NCBI GenBank assembly: GCA_937872895.1
Contig: CALMUP010000035.1
Span: 62,001-126,000 of the forward strand
Length of the DNA: 64,000 nt
Direction of reading: 5' to 3'
Origin: an uncultured Verrucomicrobiota bacterium
Lineage (GTDB): Bacteria; Verrucomicrobiota; Kiritimatiellia; CAIVKH01
The notes beneath the pieces are model-generated. The model worked only from the letters and a program-made list of their open reading frames with translations. It ran no database searches and was not told the DNA's origin. A program made the position numbers and the translations under genes. Below are positions 24,883 through 33,351 of this stretch, one piece after another (position 1 is the first letter of the stretch; the number at the start of each line of letters is the position of its first letter).

Positions 24883-27800
24883 TTCCGGTCCGTCTGCTGA
24901 ATAGGTGATGGTTTCGCGCCGGGTTTATTGGGTAGTTGTGGTTGGGCTCCCTTACGCCACTGTCCAATGTCGATGTAGCCTTGTTCACCCGGTTTCGGAC
25001 CGTAAAACACCGGACCACCCGGATAGGCTTCGCGTGGCGCATAGCCGCCGCTGGGTGTGCGCGGTGCTTGGGCGGGATAACTTCCTGCTCGACTCGGCGA
25101 AATACCACCGCCACTTACCGAGCGCTTGATCAACGTGGGCAAGGACGATGCAGAACCGCTTTTCACATAGCTGGCGGGATAAGCGGAAAATTCAGCAGGA
25201 CGTTCGTTCCAGAACCGCACCCCCTGAAAACCATCTTTGCCGAATGTGCTGTGGGCAACCCAACCTGGCATCAATCCGGCGGCCTGAAGTATCTTGAGCC
25301 CTTCGGAATAGAAAGAAGACTCCAACGCGCTGCGTTTGGTTTCATAGTTCTTGCTGCTGGTGTTCCCTGAGACGGCGGGCGCAATCATCTTGTACAGTTG
25401 ATCGACTGCTTTGGGGTCGGCAAAAAATGCCGATGGATTTTCCCGAAACGGTCGCAACAACACATCCATTTGATAGGCAATACCGCCTTGTTCGTTGGGA
25501 AACATGGATTTGAAACTCTCAAAGAGTTGATCAAACCGTGATAAGTTCATCGTGCGCGACGGTCTTTCTGAACCCGGCAACCCGACGCCTTGATCAATGC
25601 GGATCATGTCGGTACGCGTGTACAGCGGCAGAGTTGATGTTGAGATCGGCGCACGTGAAACCGTGGATGGTCCAGGTCTCGACTTTGCGAAAACGCCTCG
25701 CCCGCCGGGACCACTTGACTTGGCGAACATTGCTTTGCGTTGCTCGTCGGACATCGGACCGGCATTACTGATGAGGAAGTGGCTATTGGCAACCCTGACG
25801 GCATTTGAAACCAGCCGAAGACCGGGCGGCAGAAAGGCGGGCGGGATCGGACGGTTTTCCGGATTGGTATCGGGATAATGTTGGGCGATGTAATCGGCGA
25901 TCTCCTGTTCCGAAACCGGCGGTAGCCCTTGTTTCGCCCGACGCGGGTTTTCCACGATTCGGATGTAGTCAAGATAATCATCCGGCGTCTGAACCTTGAT
26001 TCCACCGGTCTCACGATAGGGTCCCAGATCGGCGATGCCTACCGTGGACGGGTTCAGCGATGTTGATGTACTTCCTGTTTTCGGGTTGTACGTCATGGGG
26101 GCTGGATTTCGCTTCGATGGACCCAATGTAGCTGGCCGCACACGTGATCCAGGCTTGAACGAACCGCCGCCCGTCCCTCCCATCTTGGCAAACATCGCCT
26201 TACGTTGCTCGTCGGACATGGGACCGGCGTTGCAGAGTACTACCGATTCGTTCACCGCCGCACGGATGAGTTGCAGTGCGGAACGGTTTCCGATACCGCT
26301 TTCGCCAATGACATCAGAGATCGAGCGCCACGGATCCTTAACCATACGCGGCGAAATCGCATCGAGATCCGCCCGCCGGGCATAGTCGAGCAGTTGCGCC
26401 CGCCGACTGCCGGATTCCCTGGCCGCTTCGGATCGGAAAATATCACCGGTGCGTGAGGGCGGAATGGTATCGACGCGCGGTGCGACCTTGTCCAGCCAAC
26501 GCGTTGCTTCGACATCGGTCGGTGGATAGCCTCGTGCCCGGGTTACCCGTTCGGCGATTTTATCGTAGGTGCGGTAGATATCATCGCCCACGGAGCTTCC
26601 AGCCGGTTCCAACAGCGGCTTGAACCGTTCGGCATCCCGGCTCATTTGTTCGAGCACCTTGTTGAAATGCTTCTGCGCGGACATATGCTGGGTCAACGCC
26701 TTCTGGGTGCGAGCGTTCTTTACACCGGCGGCGAATAGGCCGAGCGCGGCCACGCCGAGGGCCGCATCGACCCATTTGTTGTCGGTGTTCATCCGGGCCA
26801 ACGAGATGCCGTCCAAACCTTCTTCGATTGCCGATGAGACGAATAGATCAAATGGGGTCAGATCGCTATGAATGCCGATCTGAGCATCACGCACTGCTCG
26901 ATCATTGCCTTCTGGCGTCACATACATGACCGGGTTTCTGGCCGGACCGCGTTTGCCGCCTCGTGCCCCGCCGGTGTAACCGCGGGCGGCTCCGCCTCCA
27001 CCGCCCAGTTTCGCCATCACGGCCTTGCGTTGGTCATCGGGCATTTCTGACACGGACCGACCGCTATTCGAGATCAATCGGCCATACTCGTCGAGCCCCA
27101 CCTGTTGCTCGTAGGATTTGGCATCCCGCCATTCAGGACTTTGAGGCGTCAACTGGCTACTCGGGATATAGGGTCGACCGGCTTGCACCGCCTGAGCCTG
27201 CCGCGATTGTTCCTGCGTCAACAGATTCTGGTACATCGCTTGATTCGGGCCGGGAATCGACGCCAATCGTGCCAACTCCTCGACATTGGTGTTGCGTACG
27301 GGAACATATTCCACGGGCGTAATAGGCAATGACGACTGAACTGCGGGCGTCGATGGCGCGGCGACGGGTGCAAGCGCTGCCGGCGTCGCCACTGAAGGGA
27401 CTGCCATAGTCGGTGCGCCTCTGGCGGACGGAGTCGCAACCGGGACGGACGCCGCGTTGGGCGATGGCGAATTATTTGCGGCGGGTGCTGGTGTTGACGG
27501 CGGAGGTGTTGCCGTAGCTGCCGGTGTAACCGGGGGCGGCACCGGCTGGACCGGAGCGCTGGCGGTATTCACCCGTGCTTGGGCCAACTTCGCCATGTTT
27601 TTGCCCCATTGTTCCAGCCAGGCTTTGTTGTCCCGTTCCATCTGTCGAATGGCATCGGGTCCGGTGTACCGTTTACTTGGTTTGGGCGGCATGGCTTTCA
27701 TCATATCGTACTGCTGCTGTTTGCTGTTGCCGCCATAGGCCGCAGCCATCAGTTCAGGACTCATGGTCAGCTTGTTGCCCATGACCTGGAAGGAATCCGA

Positions 27801-28328
27801 ATGGGATCGCGAGGTCGAGGTCGTGCCCGAATCTGGACCTCCGGAGCTCGAAGAGCGTCCGCCGCTGCCGCCTTTCAGTTTGGCGAAGATGGCGCGGCGT
27901 TGAGCATCCGAGACGGAACGGTTGGTCATCACGGATTTCAACGAGGGATACTGGGCGACCAGATTACTCCATGCCTCGGGATTGCCATCCTTCAGCGATT
28001 GCAGGGTTGCCACATCGTTGTGGGCATAACTGATATTGCCCTTGGCGAAGGCGGAGGATCCGGCGGTGTAGGTCAACCATTCGCCTTGGGACGGGTCCGC
28101 CTTGGGTGCGAACCGGGTCGCGCCGGCGAGATCCCCGGCCTGTCCCTGTTTCACGACATGAGCACCAACACCAGACGGGGTGCCGCGGCCGGCATGGGGT
28201 CGTCCGGTGGCCCGCATCGAGGCGAAGATGGCCCGACGTTGTGCATCGGTCATCGGAGAACTGGAATTGCAAATAGGCGTGGCATGGACCACGCGGATGG
28301 AATTGGACAACAAGCGGAGAGTATTCAT
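24879..28328 (-). CDS. Polyprotein-like phage protein with five copies of the QRKAMFAK motif
   Basis: 1149 residues. Motif copies begin at N21, N136, N421, N700 and N855; each is an Asn followed by variants of M-S-D-E-Q-R-K-A-M-F-A-K and usually a Gly-rich run. They divide the protein into segments of about 115, 285, 280, 155 and 295 residues. Segment 2 has a long Pro/Ala linker (255-335). Segment 3 has a hydrophobic stretch (VDAALGVAALGLFAAGV). The final segment has a compact helical part and a Pro/Gly tail. No known domain is recognised. It is coupled to the portal gene by ATGA and to the protease gene by ATGA. Confidence 0.8.
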   Translation of the reverse strand: MNTLRLLSNSIRVVHATPICNSSSPMTDAQRRAIFASMRATGRPHAGRGTPSGVGAHVVKQGQAGDLAGATRFAPKADPSQGEWLTYTAGSSAFAKGNISYAHNDVATLQSLKDGNPEAWSNLVAQYPSLKSVMTNRSVSDAQRRAIFAKLKGGSGGRSSSSGGPDSGTTSTSRSHSDSFQVMGNKLTMSPELMAAAYGGNSKQQQYDMMKAMPPKPSKRYTGPDAIRQMERDNKAWLEQWGKNMAKLAQARVNTASAPVQPVPPPVTPAATATPPPSTPAPAANNSPSPNAASVPVATPSARGAPTMAVPSVATPAALAPVAAPSTPAVQSSLPITPVEYVPVRNTNVEELARLASIPGPNQAMYQNLLTQEQSRQAQAVQAGRPYIPSSQLTPQSPEWRDAKSYEQQVGLDEYGRLISNSGRSVSEMPDDQRKAVMAKLGGGGGAARGYTGGARGGKRGPARNPVMYVTPEGNDRAVRDAQIGIHSDLTPFDLFVSSAIEEGLDGISLARMNTDNKWVDAALGVAALGLFAAGVKNARTQKALTQHMSAQKHFNKVLEQMSRDAERFKPLLEPAGSSVGDDIYRTYDKIAERVTRARGYPPTDVEATRWLDKVAPRVDTIPPSRTGDIFRSEAARESGSRRAQLLDYARRADLDAISPRMVKDPWRSISDVIGESGIGNRSALQLIRAAVNESVVLCNAGPMSDEQRKAMFAKMGGTGGGSFKPGSRVRPATLGPSKRNPAPMTYNPKTGSTSTSLNPSTVGIADLGPYRETGGIKVQTPDDYLDYIRIVENPRRAKQGLPPVSEQEIADYIAQHYPDTNPENRPIPPAFLPPGLRLVSNAVRVANSHFLISNAGPMSDEQRKAMFAKSSGPGGRGVFAKSRPGPSTVSRAPISTSTLPLYTRTDMIRIDQGVGLPGSERPSRTMNLSRFDQLFESFKSMFPNEQGGIAYQMDVLLRPFRENPSAFFADPKAVDQLYKMIAPAVSGNTSSKNYETKRSALESSFYSEGLKILQAAGLMPGWVAHSTFGKDGFQGVRFWNERPAEFSAYPASYVKSGSASSLPTLIKRSVSGGGISPSRAGSYPAQAPRTPSGGYAPREAYPGGPVFYGPKPGEQGYIDIGQWRKGAQPQLPNKPGAKPSPIQQTDRK

Positions 28329-29584
28329 CGCATGCTCCTCAGGGGTAATGTTCGTTGACGGGCCGAAGCCAAGGAGACGACTCCCCGATTGGTGAGTACG
28401 GGCGCGGGGGTAACCTGTGCAGGTTCACCTCCGGGCGGTGCATCCATCAACTCCAACTTCAATCCTAGTTTTTCTTCGAGCTGACCTTGTTCAATCCGAT
28501 AGCCGGACCATGACAAGCCGGAAGCCGCTTCGATGATTTCTGAGAGGGTTTCCTGGGGTTGCGGCAAATCGTACTGGAAGTAAACGGCCACCGGGTAACC
28601 AGGAAAAAAGGCTTGGAGGACCGGCCGGTCGATATGCCGTTGGAACACCTCGGAGATTTTGGCCGCATCGGCACGGGCCAGTCCGATCAGAGTTTCGCTA
28701 TGCGCGTTGCCGGCCAAAGTGCCGCTGCCGCTTTGGGTCAGCATGGTCAAAAGTCCGCCGGTCGCGGCCATGACAATCTGCTTGTCGGCGTAATCGATGC
28801 GCTCGAAGTACGGCATTTTCGACCGGGCGGCTAGGTCGGTGATCTTCACGTCGGCCCCGTTGGGCAAGTAGCCGCGAAGGTTGCTGGTCACATTTTCGGC
28901 AAGTGTCAGGTATTCCTGCTCTTTTTCCGGCGTGGTGCCCGGAGGGCCAATGACAAAGATGGATTGGTTCGCACCGTTTTCCAACGCGATATCCCAGTCG
29001 GCCAGAGCCAGTTGTTTCGAGAAGAAATGCCGACCGATGGATTTGAACAGAGGATCGCCAGGATGAAATATCACGAGGTCGCGTTCGTCCACCGGTTGGC
29101 CATGATGTACACCCGGTTTTGATTCGGGATTGAAATACCAACGTTTCCCCTTGGTGTCGTAAATCCAGTACCAGGGCGGGATATGTTCCAGCCGGGCGAT
29201 GAGCGGTCCGTATCCGGTACGAACTTTTTCAAGATGGGAGTGTCCAGAGAAAATCCCCAAAGCTATTTTTTCCACTGCCTCTTTCAGGTTCTCGATCCGA
29301 TCATAGGCGTAACGAAGAACATCCGCCTGTTCCTGTGCCAGTACGGGATCCGCCGTCTCGACAATGCGTATTTCCCAGTCGAGGGAGTTGATATGCGACA
29401 AGCGTTTGGCCACTGCCGAGGCAACGGTTACGTCGGTTTGAACCATGTGGTGCCAGAACCACTGGAGGTCGGCCAGATCGCCCCGATTGGCCGATTCTTC
29501 CATGGCGACAATACGAGCCATCGTCAATCCTCGGAGAGGATTGTAATGGTCGCGCCAGTTAGGTTGTGGACGGTAATTGGCCAT
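28325..29584 (-). CDS. Portal protein, Mu gp29-like (DUF935)
   Basis: 419 residues from ATG 29584 (MANYRPQPNWRDHYNPLRGLT); in-frame ATGs at 29596 and 29635 are alternatives and none has a good ribosome site. DUF935 features are clear: DLQWFWHHMVQTDVTVASAVAKRLSHINSLDWEI, YDRIENLKEAVEKIALGIFSGHSHLE, WYFNPESKPG and the TLIGLARADAAKISEVFQRHIDRP region. It forms the ring through which DNA is packaged. The C-terminal tail is Pro-rich and ends LTNRGVVSLASARQR, a possible degenerate version of the element motif. Confidence 0.88.
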   Translation of the reverse strand: MANYRPQPNWRDHYNPLRGLTMARIVAMEESANRGDLADLQWFWHHMVQTDVTVASAVAKRLSHINSLDWEIRIVETADPVLAQEQADVLRYAYDRIENLKEAVEKIALGIFSGHSHLEKVRTGYGPLIARLEHIPPWYWIYDTKGKRWYFNPESKPGVHHGQPVDERDLVIFHPGDPLFKSIGRHFFSKQLALADWDIALENGANQSIFVIGPPGTTPEKEQEYLTLAENVTSNLRGYLPNGADVKITDLAARSKMPYFERIDYADKQIVMAATGGLLTMLTQSGSGTLAGNAHSETLIGLARADAAKISEVFQRHIDRPVLQAFFPGYPVAVYFQYDLPQPQETLSEIIEAASGLSWSGYRIEQGQLEEKLGLKLELMDAPPGGEPAQVTPAPVLTNRGVVSLASARQRTLPLRSMR

Positions 29585-29803
29585 ACATGGCGGCATACAC
29601 GAACGGCGGGGGTGGGGCAATGAAAGCACAGGCATAGCTGGCGACCCAAAATAATAGTATTTCGATACCGAAGATGCTGGCCGATGTGCCGGTAAGGTGA
29701 TGTAATCAAGGCCATGAGGAATAGCTGCAAGCTCAAGACGCGTACTCGCGGGCAGTCACATCATCCAGCGCAGCAGCTGCAATAAAAGTCATTAGGAGTA
29801 GAA

Positions 29804-30595
29804 ATGAATAAAGAAACCAAACCCTTAAAAGTCTTTGCAATCGTCAGTATCGTAATTGCCGTACTATTTATGACTTTTGTAAAACTTACGGTAGTCAATA
29901 AAAATAATGACGAAGAAGAAGCGAGAAAAATGCTTGCTGAAATCCAAAAAGAGTTTGGGGGATTAGAGAAAGCTATAGACAGTGGTGATTTGGAAGCAAT
30001 CGCCAGCCATAAAGCATCAGATCAGCAGGTCGCACAGGGGGAATATGGCGAATATGAAAAATTCACGAAAAAGACGATCAATTTATTCGCTGAGCTACGA
30101 CAGGCATATCAATTAGAGTTAGAGGCCATTGGTTGGAGCAAGATTCTAGATCCAGAAAGATTGAGCCGAGATAATGGGCTGCATGAAAGTAAATATATAA
30201 TTGTGCGTGCTAATCAAATCGTCGATAAGTATATACGAAAATCCAATGAACTTATTGATGATATTCCAAATCTTGTGGATGAACTCAAATTGTCGGAATC
30301 GAGCAAGGCAGAATTTAAAAGTAGCTATGTTGAGGGTTTGAAGGAGAGTAAGGTAAGAATGCAGTACCAGTGGAGTCTGGAACAGCAAGTCGTCAAAGAG
30401 TTTGAGAAGATTCTACCTTTGTTTGAAGACAAAAATAGCTGGAGCGTCGAAAATGATCAGTTTCTATTTGTGCAAGACAATGACGTGGAATTATTCAATA
30501 ATGCAATGAAGACGATTAATGATTTGGTAGAAAAGCAGTTGGAGTCACAAAAACAGGGACTGCGAGAAGCCCAAGAAGCATTGAATATAAACTAA
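29804..30595 (+). CDS. AT-rich membrane-anchored helical protein, probable phage moron
   Basis: 263 residues, encoded opposite to all neighbours between the portal and terminase genes, with AGGAG before ATG 29804. An N-terminal membrane anchor (VFAIVSIVIAVLFMTFVKLTVV) is followed by about 230 charged, almost entirely helical residues. Base composition is much more AT-rich than the flanking structural genes, a sign of recent acquisition. An independent gene inserted in a late operon is the definition of a moron; such genes often alter host behaviour or exclude other phages. No family recognised. Confidence 0.75.
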   Translation: MNKETKPLKVFAIVSIVIAVLFMTFVKLTVVNKNNDEEEARKMLAEIQKEFGGLEKAIDSGDLEAIASHKASDQQVAQGEYGEYEKFTKKTINLFAELRQAYQLELEAIGWSKILDPERLSRDNGLHESKYIIVRANQIVDKYIRKSNELIDDIPNLVDELKLSESSKAEFKSSYVEGLKESKVRMQYQWSLEQQVVKEFEKILPLFEDKNSWSVENDQFLFVQDNDVELFNNAMKTINDLVEKQLESQKQGLREAQEALNIN

Positions 30596-30606
30596 GCCGT
30601 CATCGT

Positions 30607-31869
30607 TTAATAATTGATCCGTCTAGCTCTTGAAATTAGCAGCGGACTGTGTCGTCGCGCCTGAAAAATTCTTGCCGCGCCCGCCAGTTTGAACTGAAAC
30701 CGCTCTGAGTTGGCTAGGGCCAAAGCGATGACGCAGTCGTCATGGTAGCCACTTGGTGCGTTGTAGGTGATCGAGCCGTTCGGTGTGATCTCGTACTCGT
30801 ACCGCTTGAGTTCGTCGGTCACAACGGACCAGGTGGCGGGCCAGCCGATCTGCCGCTGTTCGATGGCGACGATGAGTCGCTGGATCAACTGGGCCTTGCT
30901 CAGGTTGGTCAGCTTGACCGGCTGGATCCGGGGCAGGACGTGTCGGAGGTCGTCGTATACCGGATCCCCGATGCCGGTGGCGTCCATGACAAGCAGCCCG
31001 TTGTGCTTGCGACAGAAGCTGACGATCCGCTCCTTCTGGATCGGCCAATCGAGATGATTGAATCGTTCTATGTCGAGGCACTGGCCGGTTTTCCGGTCCA
31101 TGGCGATCAGCACCGTGTGGTCGGTGTGCTTGGCCAAATCGCAACCGATGGCCACATCGTCGGTACGAGTAGCCGGGCCGGCCAGCAGGCAGGCATCGAC
31201 GTTGCGGAACACCCCGGCGCTGTCCTCGAGGAACTCGGCCATGTACTCCTGCCGGAACACGTCCGCCGGCAACGACCGCCGCGCTTCCTCCCACTCCTTG
31301 ACCGGAAAGTACGGGTTGGTGTTGCTCGCGAAGTGGAACGAGGCGTAGTCGGTTTCATTCGGATCATTCCCCCGCGTGTGCAGGTCGTAGAACCAGCCGC
31401 GGCCGTTCGGGGTGGAAATAAGCGTCGCCCAGCCCATCGTTTGGGCCAGGGTCGGGCGGATGGTGTAGTGCCACACGTCGGCCGGAATCCGCGCAGCCTC
31501 GTCGACCACGATGCCTTTGAAGCCTAGACCAAGGATCGACTCAGGGTTATCGGCGGACAGGAATAGAATGCGGGATGTGCCCACCGCGCCGTCCAGCTCG
31601 GCCCGGATAGGATTGCGGCCGGTGATGCGGACGAAATCCCCGGCAATGTCCCGAAGGGCCTCGACGCCGCGTTCAGCAATGAAGTAGGTCGGCGCGATCC
31701 AGGCGTAGTCGCCCGCCGCCTCCCCGCCGGCGCGGTCTAGGATTTCGGCGGCAAGGCAGAGCGTCTTTCCCCACCGGCGTCCGCAACAGACGATTCGGAA
31801 ACGTCGATCACGGGAGAGGTGGATGCATTGCTGGCCTTCATGCGGATCATATCGGGAAGCGAGAGCCAC
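30607..31869 (-). CDS. Terminase large subunit
   Basis: 420 residues from a GTG at 31869 with an excellent AAGGAGG seven bases upstream. Walker A is CCGRRWGKT (28-36); Walker B is IVVDEA (120-125). ISTPNGRGWFYDL is the coupling motif. The RNase H-fold nuclease has D244 in AIGCDLAKHTDH, D296 in LLVMDATGIGD and a late HDDCVIALALA. It pumps DNA into the prohead and cuts it. The gene overlaps the small subunit by 133 bases and converges with the AT-rich gene on the other strand. Confidence 0.93.
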   Translation of the reverse strand: MALASRYDPHEGQQCIHLSRDRRFRIVCCGRRWGKTLCLAAEILDRAGGEAAGDYAWIAPTYFIAERGVEALRDIAGDFVRITGRNPIRAELDGAVGTSRILFLSADNPESILGLGFKGIVVDEAARIPADVWHYTIRPTLAQTMGWATLISTPNGRGWFYDLHTRGNDPNETDYASFHFASNTNPYFPVKEWEEARRSLPADVFRQEYMAEFLEDSAGVFRNVDACLLAGPATRTDDVAIGCDLAKHTDHTVLIAMDRKTGQCLDIERFNHLDWPIQKERIVSFCRKHNGLLVMDATGIGDPVYDDLRHVLPRIQPVKLTNLSKAQLIQRLIVAIEQRQIGWPATWSVVTDELKRYEYEITPNGSITYNAPSGYHDDCVIALALANSERFQFKLAGAARIFQARRHSPLLISRARRINY

Positions 31870-32162
31870 GAAAAACCTCCTTCCTCACTCAACCGGACTT
31901 TCACGTCCTGGGGCAGTAGCGGCATGATGATGGTTTTGAAAAATCTGACGGGGTCGGCATAAAAATGCTCTTGCAAGGCATTGGCGAGGTACACCTGATT
32001 TCTCTCCTTGGCCATGATGGAATCAAGCGTTCTGAGAGCTAATGCACGGCCACCCAACGTGCCTTTGGGGCGGCAGGCAGGCGGAGCGCCACCGGGCACC
32101 CAGCGGCCTTTATCGTCGCGGATAATATCGCGTTGTTCTTCGGTAATAACGGGATCTGGCAT
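31737..32162 (-). CDS. Probable terminase small subunit
   Basis: 141 residues. It lies immediately before and overlapping the large terminase. The N-terminal part (EEQRDIIRDDKGRWVPG...GGRALALRTLDSIMAKE) and a helical middle (QVYLANALQEHFYADPVRFFKTIIMPLLPQDVK) fit the DNA-recognition subunit of packaging motors. The last 40 residues are translated from DNA that also encodes the large subunit in another frame. Sequence similarity is weak; the call rests mainly on position. Confidence 0.65.
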   Translation of the reverse strand: MPDPVITEEQRDIIRDDKGRWVPGGAPPACRPKGTLGGRALALRTLDSIMAKERNQVYLANALQEHFYADPVRFFKTIIMPLLPQDVKVRLSEEGGFSWLSLPDMIRMKASNASTSPVIDVSESSVADAGGERRSALPPKS

Positions 32163-32210
32163 GGAACACGGCTATCACTGATTTGATCGAAGGACAACAA
32201 AAGCACGGGG

Positions 32211-32700
32211 GCATCTTCAGAGATGCTTACTGGGGAAAGGTGAATGCCCCGGCAGAGGGAAACGGGTTTCAGGGGTTTCCCTGGTTGCGCGATCAGGCGT
32301 GAATCGGTTCTTGGTAAACCGGAACGCGGATGAGGGCCCGCAATCCCGGACCGGTCTAGACCTGGTCGGCCAAGAACCGAATGACGCCAAGCGCAGCGGA
32401 CGGAGCGCCAACAGTCTGTTTAGCGGATTGGCCGGGAAGCAATCAGCAAACAGTCTGGCTGGCGCGGGGGCAAGGCCGAGGGGAGTTCGTGCGGGACCGC
32501 GTCACGCCGAAACCCCGAAGGCCGCGAGCGACCGGAGGATATGACCGTGCCGAGTGCGCAAGCCGGTCATGATGCCGGGAGGCTTGCCATAGCCCAAAGG
32601 CTGGGCGGTTATGGCATGGGGTTTGGCCAAGGCGGCGCATCGGGCACGAAACCCGCAGGGCGGTGACCAATACCCCGCCATAAAAAATATGGCTCTCAAG
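32211..32700. ncRNA. Candidate structured RNA upstream of the terminase genes
   Basis: No convincing gene occupies 32163-33351. The first 500 bases contain many perfect stems: GCATCT/AGATGC (32211-32226), AGGGAAAC/GTTTCCCT (32256-32282), an 11-bp helix TCGGTTCTTGG/CCAAGAACCGA (32304-32314 with 32370-32380) enclosing two smaller hairpins, GATTG/CAATC flanked by GTTT/AAAC near 32420-32450, and GCCATA/TATGGC enclosing GCCCA/TGGGC (32585-32615). The nested arrangement resembles a multibranch RNA. Strand and boundaries are unknown. A packaging-site or untranslated-leader role is possible. Confidence 0.4.
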
Positions 32701-33351
32701 ACAGATTTGCGGGGTGTTGCCAATGTTGTCACCGTCGAAAGTTTCCCCCGAAAGAACCCCCAGGACTGGTACATTTTTCGGAAGGGGGATTTGCGGGGGT
32801 CTGGGGGTGGCTCGGGGGAAACGCGATTTCGTGCCGCGCCACCGCGGTCGAGTGTCCAGCGAGACCAGTTAGGACTGGCGGCCCAGCCGGTCCGTGGAGC
32901 GAAACTTCCGCCCCAGCGGAACGAGCGACGTTTCCGCAGCCATCGGGCCGCCAACCTAGGGCGAGACCATCAAACGTCATGCATTTAGCTTATCGAGATC
33001 CCGCAGCGGTTTCATGAGAAGCAGCACCCTCTGGTTGGCAAACTTCTCATTTCTGGTTAGTTGGTATGCACGATCCAAATCGGAAAGCTTAATAGGTTGA
33101 GTTTATTTTCTATGACAATATGGAAGAAATGCCACAAATTCTTTCCGCGAAGGCCATCGCGATTCGGACCCAGTGGGTCTGAGTGGTGAAGCTAACCAAT
33201 GAGTAGATGGCGATATCGGTCGGCAACTGCACAAGTCTCAACTCGTCTATCATCACGATGTGCCTGATGGAGTCCAAAATGGTGACCAATGCATGCGCCG
33301 AGAAGGGAGCAGACATTGCCAGCCGCAATATCTGTTGTAAGGGTTTTCATA
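32701..33351. other. Intergenic region without a recognisable gene
   Basis: Both strands carry open frames here, but their translations are Arg/Pro/Gly biased and lack recognisable domains or ribosome sites. The stretch 32740-32830 is unusually G-rich on the + strand. The last 300 bases are AT-richer and lie after the stop of the TPR lipoprotein gene, so they are its 3' flank. I see nothing else that I can support. Confidence 0.5.

Noticed and set aside
32443-32988. Possible small genes on either strand between terminase and TPR genes
   Set aside because: Arg/Pro-rich translations, no start signals, and dense hairpins suggest noncoding DNA.
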